Positions 28,396-46,411 of a stretch of 64,000 nt of DNA are shown piece after piece. A model generated the notes under the pieces. That model did no database searches, had not been told where the DNA came from, and saw nothing but the letters and a program-made list of their open reading frames with translations. Source of the stretch: Enterobacteriaceae bacterium RIT714. Lineage in GTDB: Bacteria; Pseudomonadota; Gammaproteobacteria; Enterobacterales; Enterobacteriaceae. Position 1 is the stretch's first letter. Each line of letters opens with the position of its first letter. Location: the NCBI GenBank assembly GCA_009668015.1, contig WJYB01000013.1, positions 45,937 through 109,936 of the forward strand, written 5' to 3'. The translations under genes were made by a program, and so were the position numbers.

Positions 28396-29121
28396 TCACT
28401 CTTTCGGATCGTTACCCGCCAGCAGTTTATCCAGCTCATCACCGCCCACGTGGCGGAAATCCTGCCCTTTCACGAAGTAGAAAATGTATTCGCAAATGTT
28501 CTGGCAGCGATCGCCGATACGTTCAATGGAGCGAGCACAAAACAGAGCAGTCAGAACGCTCGGGATGGTACGCGGATCTTCCATCATGTAGGTCATCAGC
28601 TGACGTACAATGCCCTCGTACTCCTGATCGACTTTTTTGTCTTCACGGTAGATACGCACCGCTTCATCGAGATCCATCCGCGCGAACGCATCCAGCACGT
28701 CATGCAGCATCTGCACGGTGTGGCGGCCCAGCGATTCCAGACTCACCAGCAGCGGCTGATGCTGGTGCGAAAACTTCTCCAGCGCAGTGCGGCAGATTTT
28801 ATCCGCCACGTCGCCAATACGTTCCAGCTCAGCGATGGTTTTGATAATCGCCATCACCAGACGCAGATCGCTCGCCGTCGGCTGACGTTTCGCAATAATA
28901 CGTACACAGGCTTCATCAATGGCAACTTCCATCATGTTGACGTTTTTGTCACCTTCGACCACCCGCTTCGCCAGTTCGCTGTCCTGGTTATGCATGGCGG
29001 TGATCGCATCAGAAAGCTGCTGCTCTACCATTCCGCCCATGGTCATCACCTGGGTGCGGATGCTTTCCAGCTCGGCGTTAAACTGGCCGGAAATGTGTTT
29101 ATTAAGATTGAGATTGTCCAT
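28396..29121 (-). CDS. phoU: PhoU, negative regulator of the phosphate response
   Basis: Peripheral protein of 241 aa made of two three-helix bundles (PhoU repeats, about residues 15-105 and 120-210). Each repeat has the conserved metal-binding motif region ([12 protein letters not shown] and [13 protein letters not shown]). It links the PstSCAB transporter to the PhoR kinase so that PhoB is dephosphorylated when phosphate is plentiful. It is the last gene of pstSCAB-phoU, 14 bases after pstB. Confidence 0.97.
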   Translation of the reverse strand: MDNLNLNKHISGQFNAELESIRTQVMTMGGMVEQQLSDAITAMHNQDSELAKRVVEGDKNVNMMEVAIDEACVRIIAKRQPTASDLRLVMAIIKTIAELERIGDVADKICRTALEKFSHQHQPLLVSLESLGRHTVQMLHDVLDAFARMDLDEAVRIYREDKKVDQEYEGIVRQLMTYMMEDPRTIPSVLTALFCARSIERIGDRCQNICEYIFYFVKGQDFRHVGGDELDKLLAGNDPKE

Positions 29122-29135
29122 AACGCACTCCTGAA

Positions 29136-29921
<786 letters not shown>

Positions 29922-29955
29922 TCATTCGGCGCCGCGTTGTGCCGCGCCGTAAAAA

Positions 29956-31808
<1,853 letters not shown>

Positions 31809-31841
31809 TCACTCTTCTGTTAAATACGTTTTACGAATAAG

Positions 31842-31861
31842 GGCGGATGAAATCACCCGCC
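31842..31861 (-). promoter_or_regulatory. Stem-loop between pstS and pstC
   Basis: Minus-strand stem GGCGG / CCGCC, extended by weaker pairs, lies 21 bases after the pstS stop and has no following T-run. A structure here would let pstS mRNA accumulate above the downstream genes, matching the need for excess binding protein. Role inferred. Confidence 0.5.
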
Positions 31862-31882
31862 ATCTTCGTCAAAAATATCTTG

Positions 31883-33030
<1,148 letters not shown>

Positions 33031-33208
33031 GGGAAATTTAGCTTAAAGATTCGATAAATTACAATTAAAAATCAGCGAGTTATCTTAAGTTATGACAATG
33101 GATTTTCAGAAAAATTTTCTTTCTGTGACACTGAAAAAAGTAGCTGAAGATGACAGATTGTCATAAATAAAAATGCGTGAGTTGATTAAAAAACTGCCGG
33201 GAAGGGTT

Positions 33209-33234
33209 AAAAAAGCTCCACCCGAAGGTGGAGC
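33209..33234 (-). terminator. Terminator after glmS
   Basis: Perfect 8-bp stem GCTCCACC / GGTGGAGC with a TTCG tetraloop and six T residues, nine bases beyond the glmS stop. It separates glmUS from the pst promoter. Confidence 0.92.
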
Positions 33235-33243
33235 CTGAAGGGA

Positions 33244-35073
33244 TTATTCGACGGTAACAGACTTCGCCAGGTTACGCGGCTGGTCAACGTCGGTGCCTTT
33301 GATCAGCGCGACGTGATAAGCCAAAAGCTGCAGCGGAACGGTATAGAAGATTGGAGCAATCACCTCTTCTACATGCGGCATCTCAATGATGTGCATGTTG
33401 TCGTTGCTGGTGAAACCGGCATCCTGATCGGCGAAGACATACAGCTGGCCGCCACGGGCGCGGACTTCTTCGATGTTCGATTTCAGTTTTTCCAGCAGTT
33501 CGTTGTTCGGTGCAACCACAATGACCGGCATATCCGCATCAATCAACGCCAGTGGGCCGTGTTTCAGCTCACCTGCAGCGTACGCTTCCGCATGAATATA
33601 CGAGATCTCTTTCAGCTTCAGCGCGCCTTCCAGCGCGATAGGGTACTGATCGCCGCGGCCAAGGAACAGCGCGTGGTGTTTATCCGAGAAATCTTCAGCC
33701 AGAGCTTCAATGCGCTTATCCTGCGACAACATCTGCTCGATGCGGCTCGGCAATGCCTGCAGACCATGCACGATATCATGCTCAACAGAGGCATCTTGCC
33801 CTTTCAGACGCGCCAGTTTCGCCACCAGCATCAACAGCACAGTCAGCTGAGTCGTGAATGCTTTGGTCGATGCCACGCCGATTTCGGTTCCCGCGTTGGT
33901 CATCAACGCAAGATCGGATTCGCGCACCAGTGAAGAGCCCGGCACATTACAAATCGCCAGCGAGCCAAGGTAACCCAGCTCTTTAGACAGACGCAGCGCA
34001 GCCAGCGTATCTGCTGTCTCACCGGACTGAGACAGCGTGATCATCAGGCTGTTGCGGCGCACAGCGGATTTGCGATAGCGGAATTCGGAGGCAATTTCGA
34101 CATCGCATGGCACGCCAGCCAGAGATTCAAACCAGTAGCGCGACACCATTCCGGAGTTATAGGACGTACCGCAGGCAACAATCTGAATATGCTCAACTTT
34201 CGCGAGCATTTCGTTAGCATTCGCACCCAGTTCGCTCAGATCCACTTCACCGTGGCTGATACGCCCGGTCAGCGTGTTTTTAATCGCATTTGGCTGCTCG
34301 TAAATCTCTTTCTGCATGTAGTGACGATACGCGCCTTTGTCGCCCGCATCGTATTGCAGACTGGACTCAATCTCCTGACGCTTAACTTGCGCGCCAGATT
34401 TATCGAATACCGTTACGCTACGACGCGTCACTTCTGCGATGTCACCCTCTTCCAGGAAGATAAAGCGACGAGTCACCGGCAGCAGCGCCAGCTGATCGGA
34501 AGCGATAAAGTTCTCGCCCATCCCCATACCGATAACCATCGGGCTACCGGAACGCGCTGCCAGCAGCGTGCTCGGATCGCGGGAATCCATGATCACCGTA
34601 CCGTACGCGCCACGCAGCTGTGGAATAGCGCGCAGCACCGCTTCACGCAGCGTACCGCCCTGTGCCAGTTCCCAGTGAACCAGATGCGCGATAACTTCGG
34701 TATCGGTTTCAGAAACAAAAGTGTAGCCACGCGCTTTCAGCTCTTCGCGCAGCGGTTCGTGGTTTTCGATAATGCCGTTATGCACGACCACGATGTGTTC
34801 AGACACATGCGGGTGTGCGTTCCCTTCTGAGGGTTCGCCATGCGTCGCCCAGCGGGTGTGCGCAATACCGGTCCCGCCGTGGAGCGGCGTTTCTTCCGCC
34901 GCTTGCGCGAGCATTTGCACTTTACCGAGACGGCGCAGACGGGTCATATGCCCTTCTGCATCAACCACTGCCAGGCCGGCAGAGTCGTAGCCACGGTATT
35001 CCAGACGACGTAGTCCTTCGAGAAGGATTTCAGCAATATCACGCTGCGCAACTGCGCCAACAATTCCACACAT
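33244..35073 (-). CDS. glmS: GlmS, glucosamine-6-phosphate synthase
   Basis: Makes glucosamine 6-phosphate from fructose 6-phosphate and glutamine, the entry to amino-sugar synthesis for peptidoglycan and LPS. At 609 aa it is complete. An N-terminal class II glutaminase uses the Cys after the initiator Met ([11 protein letters not shown]). Two SIS isomerase domains follow ([24 protein letters not shown]) and the C-terminus ends in LAKSVTVE. It lies downstream of glmU. In E. coli the glmUS transcript is cut near the glmU stop and glmS is activated by the GlmZ sRNA. The 224-base leader here could hold such a site, but I cannot identify it securely. Confidence 0.97.
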   Translation of the reverse strand: MCGIVGAVAQRDIAEILLEGLRRLEYRGYDSAGLAVVDAEGHMTRLRRLGKVQMLAQAAEETPLHGGTGIAHTRWATHGEPSEGNAHPHVSEHIVVVHNGIIENHEPLREELKARGYTFVSETDTEVIAHLVHWELAQGGTLREAVLRAIPQLRGAYGTVIMDSRDPSTLLAARSGSPMVIGMGMGENFIASDQLALLPVTRRFIFLEEGDIAEVTRRSVTVFDKSGAQVKRQEIESSLQYDAGDKGAYRHYMQKEIYEQPNAIKNTLTGRISHGEVDLSELGANANEMLAKVEHIQIVACGTSYNSGMVSRYWFESLAGVPCDVEIASEFRYRKSAVRRNSLMITLSQSGETADTLAALRLSKELGYLGSLAICNVPGSSLVRESDLALMTNAGTEIGVASTKAFTTQLTVLLMLVAKLARLKGQDASVEHDIVHGLQALPSRIEQMLSQDKRIEALAEDFSDKHHALFLGRGDQYPIALEGALKLKEISYIHAEAYAAGELKHGPLALIDADMPVIVVAPNNELLEKLKSNIEEVRARGGQLYVFADQDAGFTSNDNMHIIEMPHVEEVIAPIFYTVPLQLLAYHVALIKGTDVDQPRNLAKSVTVE

Positions 35074-35266
35074 AGTTAGATTTCCTGATTATGGCGTTAT
35101 GCCATGCGTTGTCGCTGATCTGTATTTTCCCTTCGTTTTTCACGCTTTTACCGCGCAAAATTCGACGGGCTAAGCCCTTTTCGGGCGCCCCGAGCCTTGT
35201 AGAGAGTGGGGATATTGTTATAGGTACTGCCTTTGAGCGGGGGATTATGTTATCCCCTCACTCTGT

Positions 35267-35288
35267 CCCTCTCCCAAAAGGGCGAGGG
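35267..35288. repeat. CCCTCTCCC/GGGcGAGGG palindromic repeat after glmU
   Basis: Imperfect nine-position stem with AAAA loop, nine bases beyond the glmU stop, inside the glmU-glmS spacer; same family as the copies at 7602, 26072, 28356 and 57057. Confidence 0.7.
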
Positions 35289-35297
35289 ATGAAATAC

Positions 35298-36668
35298 TTA
35301 CTTCTTCTTCACCGGACGTCGCCAGCCTTGCTTGTGAACCTGCGGTACGCGGCTGAGCACCAGCTCATTGTCCGCCACATCGCGCGTCACGGTCGTTCCG
35401 GCGGCGATAGTTGCGCCGTGGCCGACTGTGACCGGCGCCACCAGCTGCGTATCGGAGCCGACAAACACATCGTTGCCGATAATGGTTTTAAACTTGTTCG
35501 CGCCATCGTAGTTACAGGTGATGGTACCCGCACCGATATTGACGTTGTCGCCGATTTCCGCGTCGCCGAGATAGCTCAAATGACCAGCTTTTGAGCCTTT
35601 GCCCAGACGCGCTTTTTTCATCTCGACAAAGTTGCCGACGTGCGCACCTTCCAGCAGCTCAGCACCCGGACGCAGACGCGCGAACGGGCCAATAGTGCAA
35701 GCCGCTTCCAGATGAGCATCTTCCACCACGCTGTACGGGCTGATTTCGCAATCATCGCCAATCACGCTGTTTTTAATCACGCATCCCGCACCAATTTTGA
35801 CGCGATGGCCCAGCGTGACGCGGCCTTCAATAATAACGTTAGTGTCGATTTCCACATCGCGCCCGTGAATCAGGGCCCCGCGCAGATCAAAACGCGCCGG
35901 ATCGCGCAGCATTACGCCAGCCAGCAGCAGTTTTTCTGCCTGCTCGGCCTGGTAAACACGCTCAAGACGAGCCAACTGCAGGCGGTTGTTGACGCCTTCG
36001 ACTTCGCTCAGACGGTCGGGGTGAACTGCCACGATCTCATGCCCTTCGTGGTGCGCCAGCGCAATGATATCGGTGATGTAATATTCACCCTGGGCATTGT
36101 TGTTGGTCAGTTTTGCCAGCCAGCGTTTCAGATCCGCGCCGTTAGCGATCAGAATGCCGGTATTGATTTCCTGAATCTGACGCTGCTCGTCGGAGGCATC
36201 TTTATGCTCGACGATGCCAGTCACTTTGCCGTTTTCACGGGTGATACGGCCATAGCCTGTCGGGTCATCCAGTTTAACAGTCAGTAGCCCAATGCCACCC
36301 TGTGGTTTGGCTGCACGCAGGCGAGTGAGTGTTTCGACGGCAATCAGCGGGACATCGCCGTAGAGCATCAGAATGTCTTCGTCATCAGCAAAGAATGGCG
36401 CAGCCTGCTGCATCGCATGGCCGGTACCCAATTGTTCTGCCTGGAGCACCCAGTTGAGTTTATCGTCATTCAGCGTTTGTTTGAGCAAATCGCCGCCATG
36501 ACCATAGACCAGATGGACCTTGTTGGCGCCAAGTTCGCCTGCAGCATCAATGACATGCTGCACCATTGGCTTTCCTGCCAGCGTGTGTAGCACCTTTGGA
36601 AGATCGGAATACATACGTGTCCCTTTGCCTGCGGCAAGGATGACCACGCTCATCGTATTATTCAACAT
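35298..36668 (-). CDS. glmU: GlmU, bifunctional GlcN-1-P acetyltransferase / UDP-GlcNAc pyrophosphorylase
   Basis: Catalyses the last two steps to UDP-GlcNAc. The N-terminal uridylyltransferase has LAAGKGTRM (Arg18) and LYGDVPLI. The C-terminal left-handed beta-helix acetyltransferase is visible as hexapeptide repeats from about residue 250 ([36 protein letters not shown]). It has 456 aa, as in E. coli. The first codon gives [11 protein letters not shown]. An ATTTT-gcgccat-AAAAT palindrome at 36729-36745, 60 bases upstream, might be a NagC-type site, but this is weak. A divergent pectate lyase gene replaces the direct atpC-glmU junction of E. coli. Confidence 0.97.
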   Translation of the reverse strand: MLNNTMSVVILAAGKGTRMYSDLPKVLHTLAGKPMVQHVIDAAGELGANKVHLVYGHGGDLLKQTLNDDKLNWVLQAEQLGTGHAMQQAAPFFADDEDILMLYGDVPLIAVETLTRLRAAKPQGGIGLLTVKLDDPTGYGRITRENGKVTGIVEHKDASDEQRQIQEINTGILIANGADLKRWLAKLTNNNAQGEYYITDIIALAHHEGHEIVAVHPDRLSEVEGVNNRLQLARLERVYQAEQAEKLLLAGVMLRDPARFDLRGALIHGRDVEIDTNVIIEGRVTLGHRVKIGAGCVIKNSVIGDDCEISPYSVVEDAHLEAACTIGPFARLRPGAELLEGAHVGNFVEMKKARLGKGSKAGHLSYLGDAEIGDNVNIGAGTITCNYDGANKFKTIIGNDVFVGSDTQLVAPVTVGHGATIAAGTTVTRDVADNELVLSRVPQVHKQGWRRPVKKK

Positions 36669-36911
36669 ACGCGTCCTGACTGTAATTTGAGTGTGAAGTA
36701 AAACCCTTTGACGTTGAAAATTCTACATATTTTGCGCCATAAAATGGGCTGCTGGTAAAACGCTCAACATCAGACGTTATCGGCTATTTGAGGATAGATT
36801 TAGGGGCAGAGTAAATCACTTTTTCTCTGGAAAATAGCTTTCTTGCGGTAAGTCGCAAGCGTTCACAACAGGTTAGCTATTTTTTCGCCTCATGAATAAA
36901 GATCCCTATAA

Positions 36912-36972
36912 AACAAAACACCGTTTTAATTGTTCAATATTGTGACACCAAAAAAAGAAACGGTGTTTCATC
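36912..36972 (+). promoter_or_regulatory. Two KdgR-like operators upstream of the pectate lyase gene
   Basis: AACAAAACACCGTTTTAAT (36912-36930) and AAAGAAACGGTGTTTCATC (36954-36972) each fit the KdgR consensus AATRAAAYRNYRTTTYATT at all but two defined positions. Both have the full palindromic core. Centres are 42 bp apart, four helical turns. The second ends 40 bases before the ATG and overlaps the promoter region (candidate -10 GATAAT, 36978-36983). The rest of the 344-base glmU-pelX gap shows no gene. Confidence 0.75.
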
Positions 36973-37012
36973 TTGTTGATAATGGCGCTCAATTATCAAT
37001 CAGGAGAATAAG

Positions 37013-39112
37013 ATGAATTATAAAATCCCTCTGGCCCTAATGATGTGTAGCTCCTTTGTCACCCATGCAGCTGAACCGCAGCTCGTCTGGAAAGCCATTG
37101 CCTTTGGGCAATCGACAGACGTGAATTTTTCGTCAAACGTATTACCTGAGAAAGTGGGCGTTAACGACGTGACGATCGACGGAAAAATCCTGACACCGCA
37201 GGATTCAGCCGACCTCACAAAACCTGTCACCCTTGAAAGCCGTGGCGGCAAGATTGCCAATTCTCACGATGGGTTAACCTTTTTCTATACCGAACTTCCC
37301 ACCAGCGAGAATTTCGTCTTACAGGCTACGGTTAAAGTCGATCAGTTTGGCCCGGAAAATGGCGCTAAACCAGCCGCTCAGGAAGGGGCCGGATTGCTGG
37401 TTCGCGATGTGATTGGCGTGCCGCGCCAGCAGCCACTCAAAGAAGGTTATGAAGAGTTTCCAGCGGCGTCGAATCTGGTGATGAACGCCATTATGACGCA
37501 GGATAAAAAGGACCACCAGCGAGTTAAAATGCAGGCAATCACCCGTGAGGGGGTTTCACGTCCGTGGGGGAATGCGGGGGCGGCGATCAAAAAACAGAGT
37601 TATAAGGAAGAGGTCGATTTAAGCCAGACGCCTGAATTTCGTCTGAAGCTGCAAAGAACCAATGACGGTTTCATCACCGCCTGGGCACCCGTCAACAGCG
37701 ACGCATGGGTCAGCCAAAGTGTGCCGCGTGCCGACCTGATCTCCGTACAAAATCAGGATCACTATTACGTTGGCTTTTTCGCATCACGTAATGCCAAAAT
37801 CACCGTCAGTAACGCCTCCCTCACAACATCTGCCGCGCAGACTGTGGCTAGTAAACCCTGGCAGCCTAAAGCCCTGCCAGCCGTTGTCCAGTTAACCTCT
37901 GCCAGTAAAAGCACTTCCGAACAGTATCTGGTGCAAGCCCGAGCCAATTACGATGGCGTGTTCAGCCTTCGACAAAATGAAGTGGTGATCGGCAATGAGA
38001 AAACCATCAAGGCTGGAGAGATGTACTCCGTTCCTGCGACACTCGCTCGCGATAACCTTTTCCGCATGACCTTTACCCCCACCCGCGGCGAACCGGTATA
38101 CCAGGAATTTAGCGTTGAGAGAGTCACTGGCGTAACGGCAACGACATTATATGTGTCGCCGGAAGGGACAGCGGAGGGTAAGGGAACACTCACTTCACCG
38201 ATGGATTTAGCGACCGCCATCAGCCTTCTCGCACCGGGTGGCAAAATCATGCTGGCAGACGGCGATTATCCGCGCAGCGATATTCCTCTCGCCGCCAGTG
38301 GCAGCGCAGAAAAGATGAAAACGCTGCAAGCCGACGGCAAAGCGGTTATCCATGGGCTGCTGGTGGATGCCAGCTACTGGCACATTAAAGGGATCGATAT
38401 CACCGACAAGAGCCTGCGCGTGCAGGGAAGCCATAATCTGATTGAGAACGTTACCGCATATCGTAACGATGACACAGGTATTCAGATTTCTTCTCCGGAT
38501 AACGTCGGTCGACCGCTGTGGGCCAGCTATAACCGGGTTGTCGATTCAGAATCTTACGCAAACGAAGATCCGGGCAAGATTAACGCCGACGGATTTGCGG
38601 TGAAAATGCGTGTTGGTGATGGCAACCGTCTCGAAAATTGCTATTCCCATGACAACATTGACGACGGTTTCGACCTGTTCAATAAGATAGAAGACGGCGC
38701 GAACGGGGTTGTGGTGATCGAGAACTCTATCGCCCGTAATAACACCAGCAACGGCTTTAAGCTTGGGGGAGAAGGGCAACCGGTGGCGCATGAAGTGCGT
38801 AACAGCAAGGCGGAAGGGAATCATCTGGATGGTTTTACCGACAACTTCAATCCAGGAAAACTGGTCGTGGCGAACAACGTGGCGATAGACAACCAGCGCT
38901 TTAACTTTATCTTCCGTCCGAGTCCCTATGGCGATCCTTCAACGCAGGGAATTTTCACGGGGAATAAATCGGTGCGCACGCAACCCGGCCGTTATAACGA
39001 CGCCGTTATCGGTAATATTGATGAGACGAATTATTTTATCGAAAAGGGGAAAAGCGTGAACAGCAGAGGAGAGGTGCTGCCGGAGGGCGCTTCGCTTATC
39101 ACACAACGGTAA
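37013..39112 (+). CDS. pelX: PL9 family pectate/exopolygalacturonate lyase (PelX-like), secreted
   Basis: A 699-aa protein with a signal peptide (MNYKIPLALMMCSSFVTHAA, cleavage near Ala20). The N-terminal half (to about 370) looks like accessory beta domains. From about 375 it forms a right-handed parallel beta-helix (TLYVSPEGTAEGKG onward). The PL9 calcium pocket is recognisable as Asp526 (NADGFAVKM), Asp550, Asp551 and Asp554 (DNIDDGFDLFNK), with the spacing known from Dickeya Pel9A. Lys583 in SNGFKLGGEG is the likely catalytic base. PelX-type enzymes release unsaturated digalacturonate in the periplasm. Two KdgR-like boxes lie upstream after AGGAGAATAAG at the start codon. No other pectin gene is in the window, so substrate is inferred. 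Confidence 0.85.
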   Translation: MNYKIPLALMMCSSFVTHAAEPQLVWKAIAFGQSTDVNFSSNVLPEKVGVNDVTIDGKILTPQDSADLTKPVTLESRGGKIANSHDGLTFFYTELPTSENFVLQATVKVDQFGPENGAKPAAQEGAGLLVRDVIGVPRQQPLKEGYEEFPAASNLVMNAIMTQDKKDHQRVKMQAITREGVSRPWGNAGAAIKKQSYKEEVDLSQTPEFRLKLQRTNDGFITAWAPVNSDAWVSQSVPRADLISVQNQDHYYVGFFASRNAKITVSNASLTTSAAQTVASKPWQPKALPAVVQLTSASKSTSEQYLVQARANYDGVFSLRQNEVVIGNEKTIKAGEMYSVPATLARDNLFRMTFTPTRGEPVYQEFSVERVTGVTATTLYVSPEGTAEGKGTLTSPMDLATAISLLAPGGKIMLADGDYPRSDIPLAASGSAEKMKTLQADGKAVIHGLLVDASYWHIKGIDITDKSLRVQGSHNLIENVTAYRNDDTGIQISSPDNVGRPLWASYNRVVDSESYANEDPGKINADGFAVKMRVGDGNRLENCYSHDNIDDGFDLFNKIEDGANGVVVIENSIARNNTSNGFKLGGEGQPVAHEVRNSKAEGNHLDGFTDNFNPGKLVVANNVAIDNQRFNFIFRPSPYGDPSTQGIFTGNKSVRTQPGRYNDAVIGNIDETNYFIEKGKSVNSRGEVLPEGASLITQR

Positions 39113-39139
39113 GCGTGGCGCCACTCGGCATACAGCGGA

Positions 39140-39211
39140 TTACAGATTGAACGTGCCGAAAGAGACGTTCATGTTGCTGAAAAGAGCGATGACTTTGTTG
39201 ATCAGTTTCAT
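39140..39211 (-). CDS. Putative 23-aa amphipathic small protein
   Basis: The reading frame runs MKLINKVIALFSNMNVSF, then GTFNL and TAA. GGGAT lies about eight bases before the ATG. A helix from residues 2-18 would be amphipathic with a hydrophobic face (I4, V7, I8, L10, F11, M14, V16, F18). M1, K2, L3, F11, N13 and F18 agree with positions recalled for AzuC, the membrane-associated 28-aa protein of E. coli. The similarity is short and may be chance. Two perfect CRP palindromes lie upstream at 39243-39315. It converges with pelX. No terminator with a T-run is obvious after it. Coding status is unproven. Confidence 0.45.
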   Translation of the reverse strand: MKLINKVIALFSNMNVSFGTFNL

Positions 39212-39242
39212 GTTGGTATCCCAATTTTGTTGGAGTTAATTA

Positions 39243-39315
39243 TGTGACACACATCACAAAAAGAAGTCTACTCCTCAAAATTACACCGATCAATATTTTT
39301 GTGACGATAATCACA
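39243..39315 (-). promoter_or_regulatory. Two perfect CRP palindromes upstream of the small ORF
   Basis: TGTGA-cacaca-TCACA (39243-39258) and TGTGA-cgataa-TCACA (39300-39315) both have complete CRP half-sites with 6-base spacers; centres are 57 bp apart. Between them on the minus strand TTGATC, 17 bases and TAGACT (complement of 39265-39270) is a possible promoter. The nearer CRP site would then sit over the start of transcription and the farther one near -50. Palindromes are direct; promoter and sign of regulation are inference. Confidence 0.65.
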
Positions 39316-39363
39316 AAATAATAAAACAGCTTTTCAGTTCCATAAAATCTGAAACGCAGCCAT

Positions 39364-39397
39364 AAAAAAAGCCAGTCTGGGATCCAGACTGGCTTTT
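39364..39397 (-). terminator. Terminator of the atp operon
   Basis: A 10-bp perfect stem (GCCAGTCTGG / CCAGACTGGC, 3-nt loop) is followed on the minus strand by seven T residues, about 20 bases after the atpC stop. Confidence 0.93.
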
Positions 39398-39415
39398 GTG
39401 CTTTTCAAGCCGGTG

Positions 39416-39835
39416 TTACATCGCTTTTTTGGTCAACTCGATAACGCGCAGTTTCGCGATCGCTTTAGCCAGCTCAGCTGAGGCCTGTGCGTAATCCACG
39501 TCGCCGTGAGAGCTCTTAATATGCTCTTCTGCTTTACGCTTCGCTTCCAGAGCTCGCGCTTCGTCGAGATCCTGGCCACGAATAGCGGTATCAGCAAGAA
39601 CGGTCACACTGCCAGGCTGCACTTCAATCATGCCGCCGGACAGGTAGATAAACTCTTCGTGACCGAACTGTTTTACGATGCGGATCATACCAGGCTTAAT
39701 GGCGGTGAGCAGCGGTGCGTGCCCTGGGAAAATACCCAGTTCACCTTCACTACCCGTTACCTGGATTTTCTCGACCAGACCAGAGAACAACTGTTGCTCT
39801 GCGCTGACGACGTCCAGGTGGTAAGTCATTGCCAT
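39416..39835 (-). CDS. atpC: ATP synthase epsilon subunit
   Basis: Central-stalk subunit (139 aa) that couples rotation and can inhibit ATP hydrolysis. An N-terminal beta-sandwich ([36 protein letters not shown]) is followed by the C-terminal helical hairpin ([37 protein letters not shown]) that can extend into the F1 head. It is the last gene of the operon, 20 bases after atpD, followed by a strong terminator. Confidence 0.98.
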   Translation of the reverse strand: MAMTYHLDVVSAEQQLFSGLVEKIQVTGSEGELGIFPGHAPLLTAIKPGMIRIVKQFGHEEFIYLSGGMIEVQPGSVTVLADTAIRGQDLDEARALEAKRKAEEHIKSSHGDVDYAQASAELAKAIAKLRVIELTKKAM

Positions 39836-39855
39836 ATCACCCTCCGATTAAGGCG

Positions 39856-42128
<2,273 letters not shown>

Positions 42129-42178
42129 GAGCTTCTCCTCAATGCCTTGCGGCCTGTCCTAAGACAAGCCGCCGGACG

Positions 42179-43720
42179 TTACCAGGACTGGGTTGCTTTG
42201 AAGGAATCGAGGATAGCTTTCAGCTTGCCTTCGATTTCGTCGTTATAGCCACCGGACTGGTTGATCTCTTGCATCAGCGGAGCGTGATCACGGTCAACGT
42301 AAGCCAGCAGAGCGGCTTCGAAGCTACCGATTTTCGCCAGTTCCACATCTTCGAGGTAACCGCGTTCAGCCGCGAACAGCACCAGACCCTGTTGTGCTAC
42401 AGACATTGGGGCATACTGTTTCTGTTTCAGCAGCTCGGTCACTTTCTGACCATGGCTCAATTGCTTACGGGTCGCTTCATCCAGATCGGAAGCGAACTGC
42501 GAAAACGCAGCCAGTTCACGATACTGTGCCAGCGCGGTACGGATACCACCGGACAATTTCTTGATGATCTTGGTCTGAGCAGCACCACCAACACGGGATA
42601 CGGAGATACCCGGGTTAACCGCTGGACGAATACCGGAGTTGAACAGGTTCGTTTCCAGGAAGATCTGACCATCGGTAATCGAAATTACGTTAGTCGGAAC
42701 GAACGCTGAAACGTCACCCGCCTGGGTTTCGATAATCGGCAGAGCAGTCAGGGAGCCGGTTTTACCTTTTACTTCACCATTGGTGAATTTCTCAACGTAT
42801 TCCGCGTTAACGCGGGATGCGCGCTCCAGAAGACGGGAGTGGAGGTAAAATACGTCGCCCGGGAATGCTTCACGTCCTGGTGGACGACGGAGCAGCAGGG
42901 AAACCTGACGGTAAGCAACAGCCTGTTTAGACAGGTCATCATAAACGATCAGAGCATCTTCACCGCGGTCACGGAAGTATTCGCCCATTGCGCAACCAGC
43001 ATAAGGAGCCAGGTATTGCAGTGCTGCGGATTCAGAAGCCGTTGCAACCACCACAATGGTGTTTGACAACGCGCCGTGCTCTTCCAGTTTGCGAACCACG
43101 TTAGAAATGGTGGACGCTTTCTGGCCAATAGCCACGTACACACATTTAATACCGGAGTCGCGCTGGTTGATGATCGCATCGATTGCCATCGCGGTTTTAC
43201 CGGTCTGACGGTCACCGATGATCAGTTCACGCTGACCACGACCGATTGGGATCATGGCATCAACGGATTTATAACCGGTCTGAACGGGCTGATCGACTGA
43301 CTGACGTTCGATTACGCCCGGTGCGATAACTTCGATTGGCGAGAAGCCATCGTTATCAACCGGACCTTTACCGTCAATTGGCGCACCCAGGGTGTTCACC
43401 ACGCGACCCAGCAGGCCACGACCAACTGGAACTTCAAGAATACGACCAGTACATTTGACCTTCATGCCTTCAGCAAGGTCAGCGTACGGGCCCATCACAA
43501 CAGCACCCACGGAGTCGCGCTCCAGGTTCAGTGCGATAGCGTAACGGTTACCCGGAAGGGAAATCATCTCACCCTGCATACAATCGGCCAGGCCGTGGAT
43601 GCGGATAACACCGTCACTTACAGAAACAATAGTACCTTCGTTGTGAGCTTCACTCACAACACTGAACTGAGCAATGCGCTGCTTGATCAGTTCGCTGATT
43701 TCGGTGGAATTCAGTTGCAT
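42179..43720 (-). CDS. atpA: ATP synthase alpha subunit
   Basis: Non-catalytic nucleotide-binding subunit of F1, 513 aa, with Walker A GDRQTGKT, arginine-finger region [10 protein letters not shown] (here [13 protein letters not shown]) and [10 protein letters not shown]. The N-terminal helix ([16 protein letters not shown]) contacts delta. It begins 12 bases after the atpH stop. Confidence 0.99.
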   Translation of the reverse strand: MQLNSTEISELIKQRIAQFSVVSEAHNEGTIVSVSDGVIRIHGLADCMQGEMISLPGNRYAIALNLERDSVGAVVMGPYADLAEGMKVKCTGRILEVPVGRGLLGRVVNTLGAPIDGKGPVDNDGFSPIEVIAPGVIERQSVDQPVQTGYKSVDAMIPIGRGQRELIIGDRQTGKTAMAIDAIINQRDSGIKCVYVAIGQKASTISNVVRKLEEHGALSNTIVVVATASESAALQYLAPYAGCAMGEYFRDRGEDALIVYDDLSKQAVAYRQVSLLLRRPPGREAFPGDVFYLHSRLLERASRVNAEYVEKFTNGEVKGKTGSLTALPIIETQAGDVSAFVPTNVISITDGQIFLETNLFNSGIRPAVNPGISVSRVGGAAQTKIIKKLSGGIRTALAQYRELAAFSQFASDLDEATRKQLSHGQKVTELLKQKQYAPMSVAQQGLVLFAAERGYLEDVELAKIGSFEAALLAYVDRDHAPLMQEINQSGGYNDEIEGKLKAILDSFKATQSW

Positions 43721-43732
43721 GCTCCAGTCCCC

Positions 43733-44266
43733 TTAAGACTGCAAGACGTCTGCAAGGCGCTCAAGACGGCCGCGTACGCTGCCATCAATGACCATATCAC
43801 CCGCACGGATGATTACGCCTGCCATTACAGACTTATCGATTTTGCAATTCAGCTTAACTTTGCGTGACAGACGTTTTTCCATCGCGGCAGTAATCTTCGC
43901 AAGCTGTTCTTCACTCAGTTTGTTTGCCGAGGTCACTTCGACTTCGGCAGTGGCTTCACTGAGGGCACGTAAGTGCTCAAACTGCTCGAGAACATCCGGG
44001 AGCACGCGCAGACGACCATTCTCAGCCATGACCTTAATCAGGTTCTGGCCGTTGTCATCCAGTTGCTCACCGCAAATGGCGATAAACGATGCAGCAAGGG
44101 TTTCTGGTGCTAATGCACCGGAAAGCATCTCAGCCACTTGCTCGTTTTTCGTTACCTCGGCGGCAAACGCCAGCATATCCTGCCAGCGATCGACATTTTG
44201 GTGTTCGACAGCAAAGTCAAAAGCTGCTTTGGCGTAGGGGCGAGCTACCGTAACAAATTCAGACAT
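43733..44266 (-). CDS. atpH: ATP synthase delta subunit
   Basis: Peripheral-stalk cap of 177 aa joining b2 to the top of F1. An N-terminal six-helix bundle ([20 protein letters not shown]) is followed by the C-terminal part with [20 protein letters not shown] and [12 protein letters not shown], the OSCP/delta signature. It starts 14 bases after atpF. Confidence 0.98.
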   Translation of the reverse strand: MSEFVTVARPYAKAAFDFAVEHQNVDRWQDMLAFAAEVTKNEQVAEMLSGALAPETLAASFIAICGEQLDDNGQNLIKVMAENGRLRVLPDVLEQFEHLRALSEATAEVEVTSANKLSEEQLAKITAAMEKRLSRKVKLNCKIDKSVMAGVIIRAGDMVIDGSVRGRLERLADVLQS

Positions 44267-44280
44267 CAGCCCCTCCCTCC

Positions 44281-44751
44281 TTACAGTTCAGCGACAAGTT
44301 TGTCCACGATGTCGCTATTAGCAGCTTCATCCACGGAACGTTCGATGATCTTCTCGGCGCCAGCAACAGCCAGAATCGCAACCTGCTTACGCAGTTCTTC
44401 ACGAGCACGTTTACGCTCAGCATCAATTTCAGCCTGAGCCTGTGCAACGATCTTAGTACGTTCCTGTTCTGCTTCAGCTTTAGCTTCGTCCAGGATCTGA
44501 GCACGGCGTTTGTTAGCCTGTTCAATGATTACCTGAGCTTCCGCTTTCGCTTTTTTCAGCTGGTCTGTCGCGTTGGCCTGTGCAAGGTCCAAATCTTTCT
44601 TAGCGCGCTCTGCAGAAGCCAGACCGTCAGCAATTTCTTTCTGACGTTTCTCGATGGCTGCCATTAAAGGCGGCCATACATACTTCATGCAGAACCAGAC
44701 AAAGAGAATAAACGCGATGGCCTGGCCGAGGATTGTTGCGTTCATGTTCAC
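44281..44751 (-). CDS. atpF: ATP synthase subunit b
   Basis: Peripheral stator of 156 aa: one N-terminal TM helix ([20 protein letters not shown]) then a long right-handed coiled-coil rich in Ala, Lys and Glu (from about residue 35 to 120) that dimerises and reaches delta. The E. coli length is conserved. It lies 48 bases after atpE. Confidence 0.98.
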   Translation of the reverse strand: MNMNATILGQAIAFILFVWFCMKYVWPPLMAAIEKRQKEIADGLASAERAKKDLDLAQANATDQLKKAKAEAQVIIEQANKRRAQILDEAKAEAEQERTKIVAQAQAEIDAERKRAREELRKQVAILAVAGAEKIIERSVDEAANSDIVDKLVAEL

Positions 44752-44794
44752 AGCACAATACCTCTTAAATTTCTGTGGCTTGGGTTTTTAATCA

Positions 44795-46293
<1,499 letters not shown>

Positions 46294-46383
46294 CACGTTT
46301 TTACTCCTGCTCCCTTCGAGGTATGTCGCGTGTCGTATAAAACGTCCTTTAACGCTCAGAGTCAAGCATCAAAAAGCGGACAA

Positions 46384-46411
46384 ATTATACGGTGCGCCCC
46401 CGTGATTTCAA
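46384..46411 (-). promoter_or_regulatory. Main atp operon promoter
   Basis: On the minus strand TTGAAA (complement of 46406-46411), a 16-base spacer and a perfect TATAAT (46384-46389) lie about 90 bases upstream of atpI, with the same flanking bases as E. coli atpI promoter 1. Confidence 0.85.

Noticed and set aside
36729..36745. ATTTT-gcgccat-AAAAT palindrome upstream of glmU as a NagC operator
   Set aside because: It fits only the AT arms; the NagC consensus is longer and the match is too weak to list as a site.
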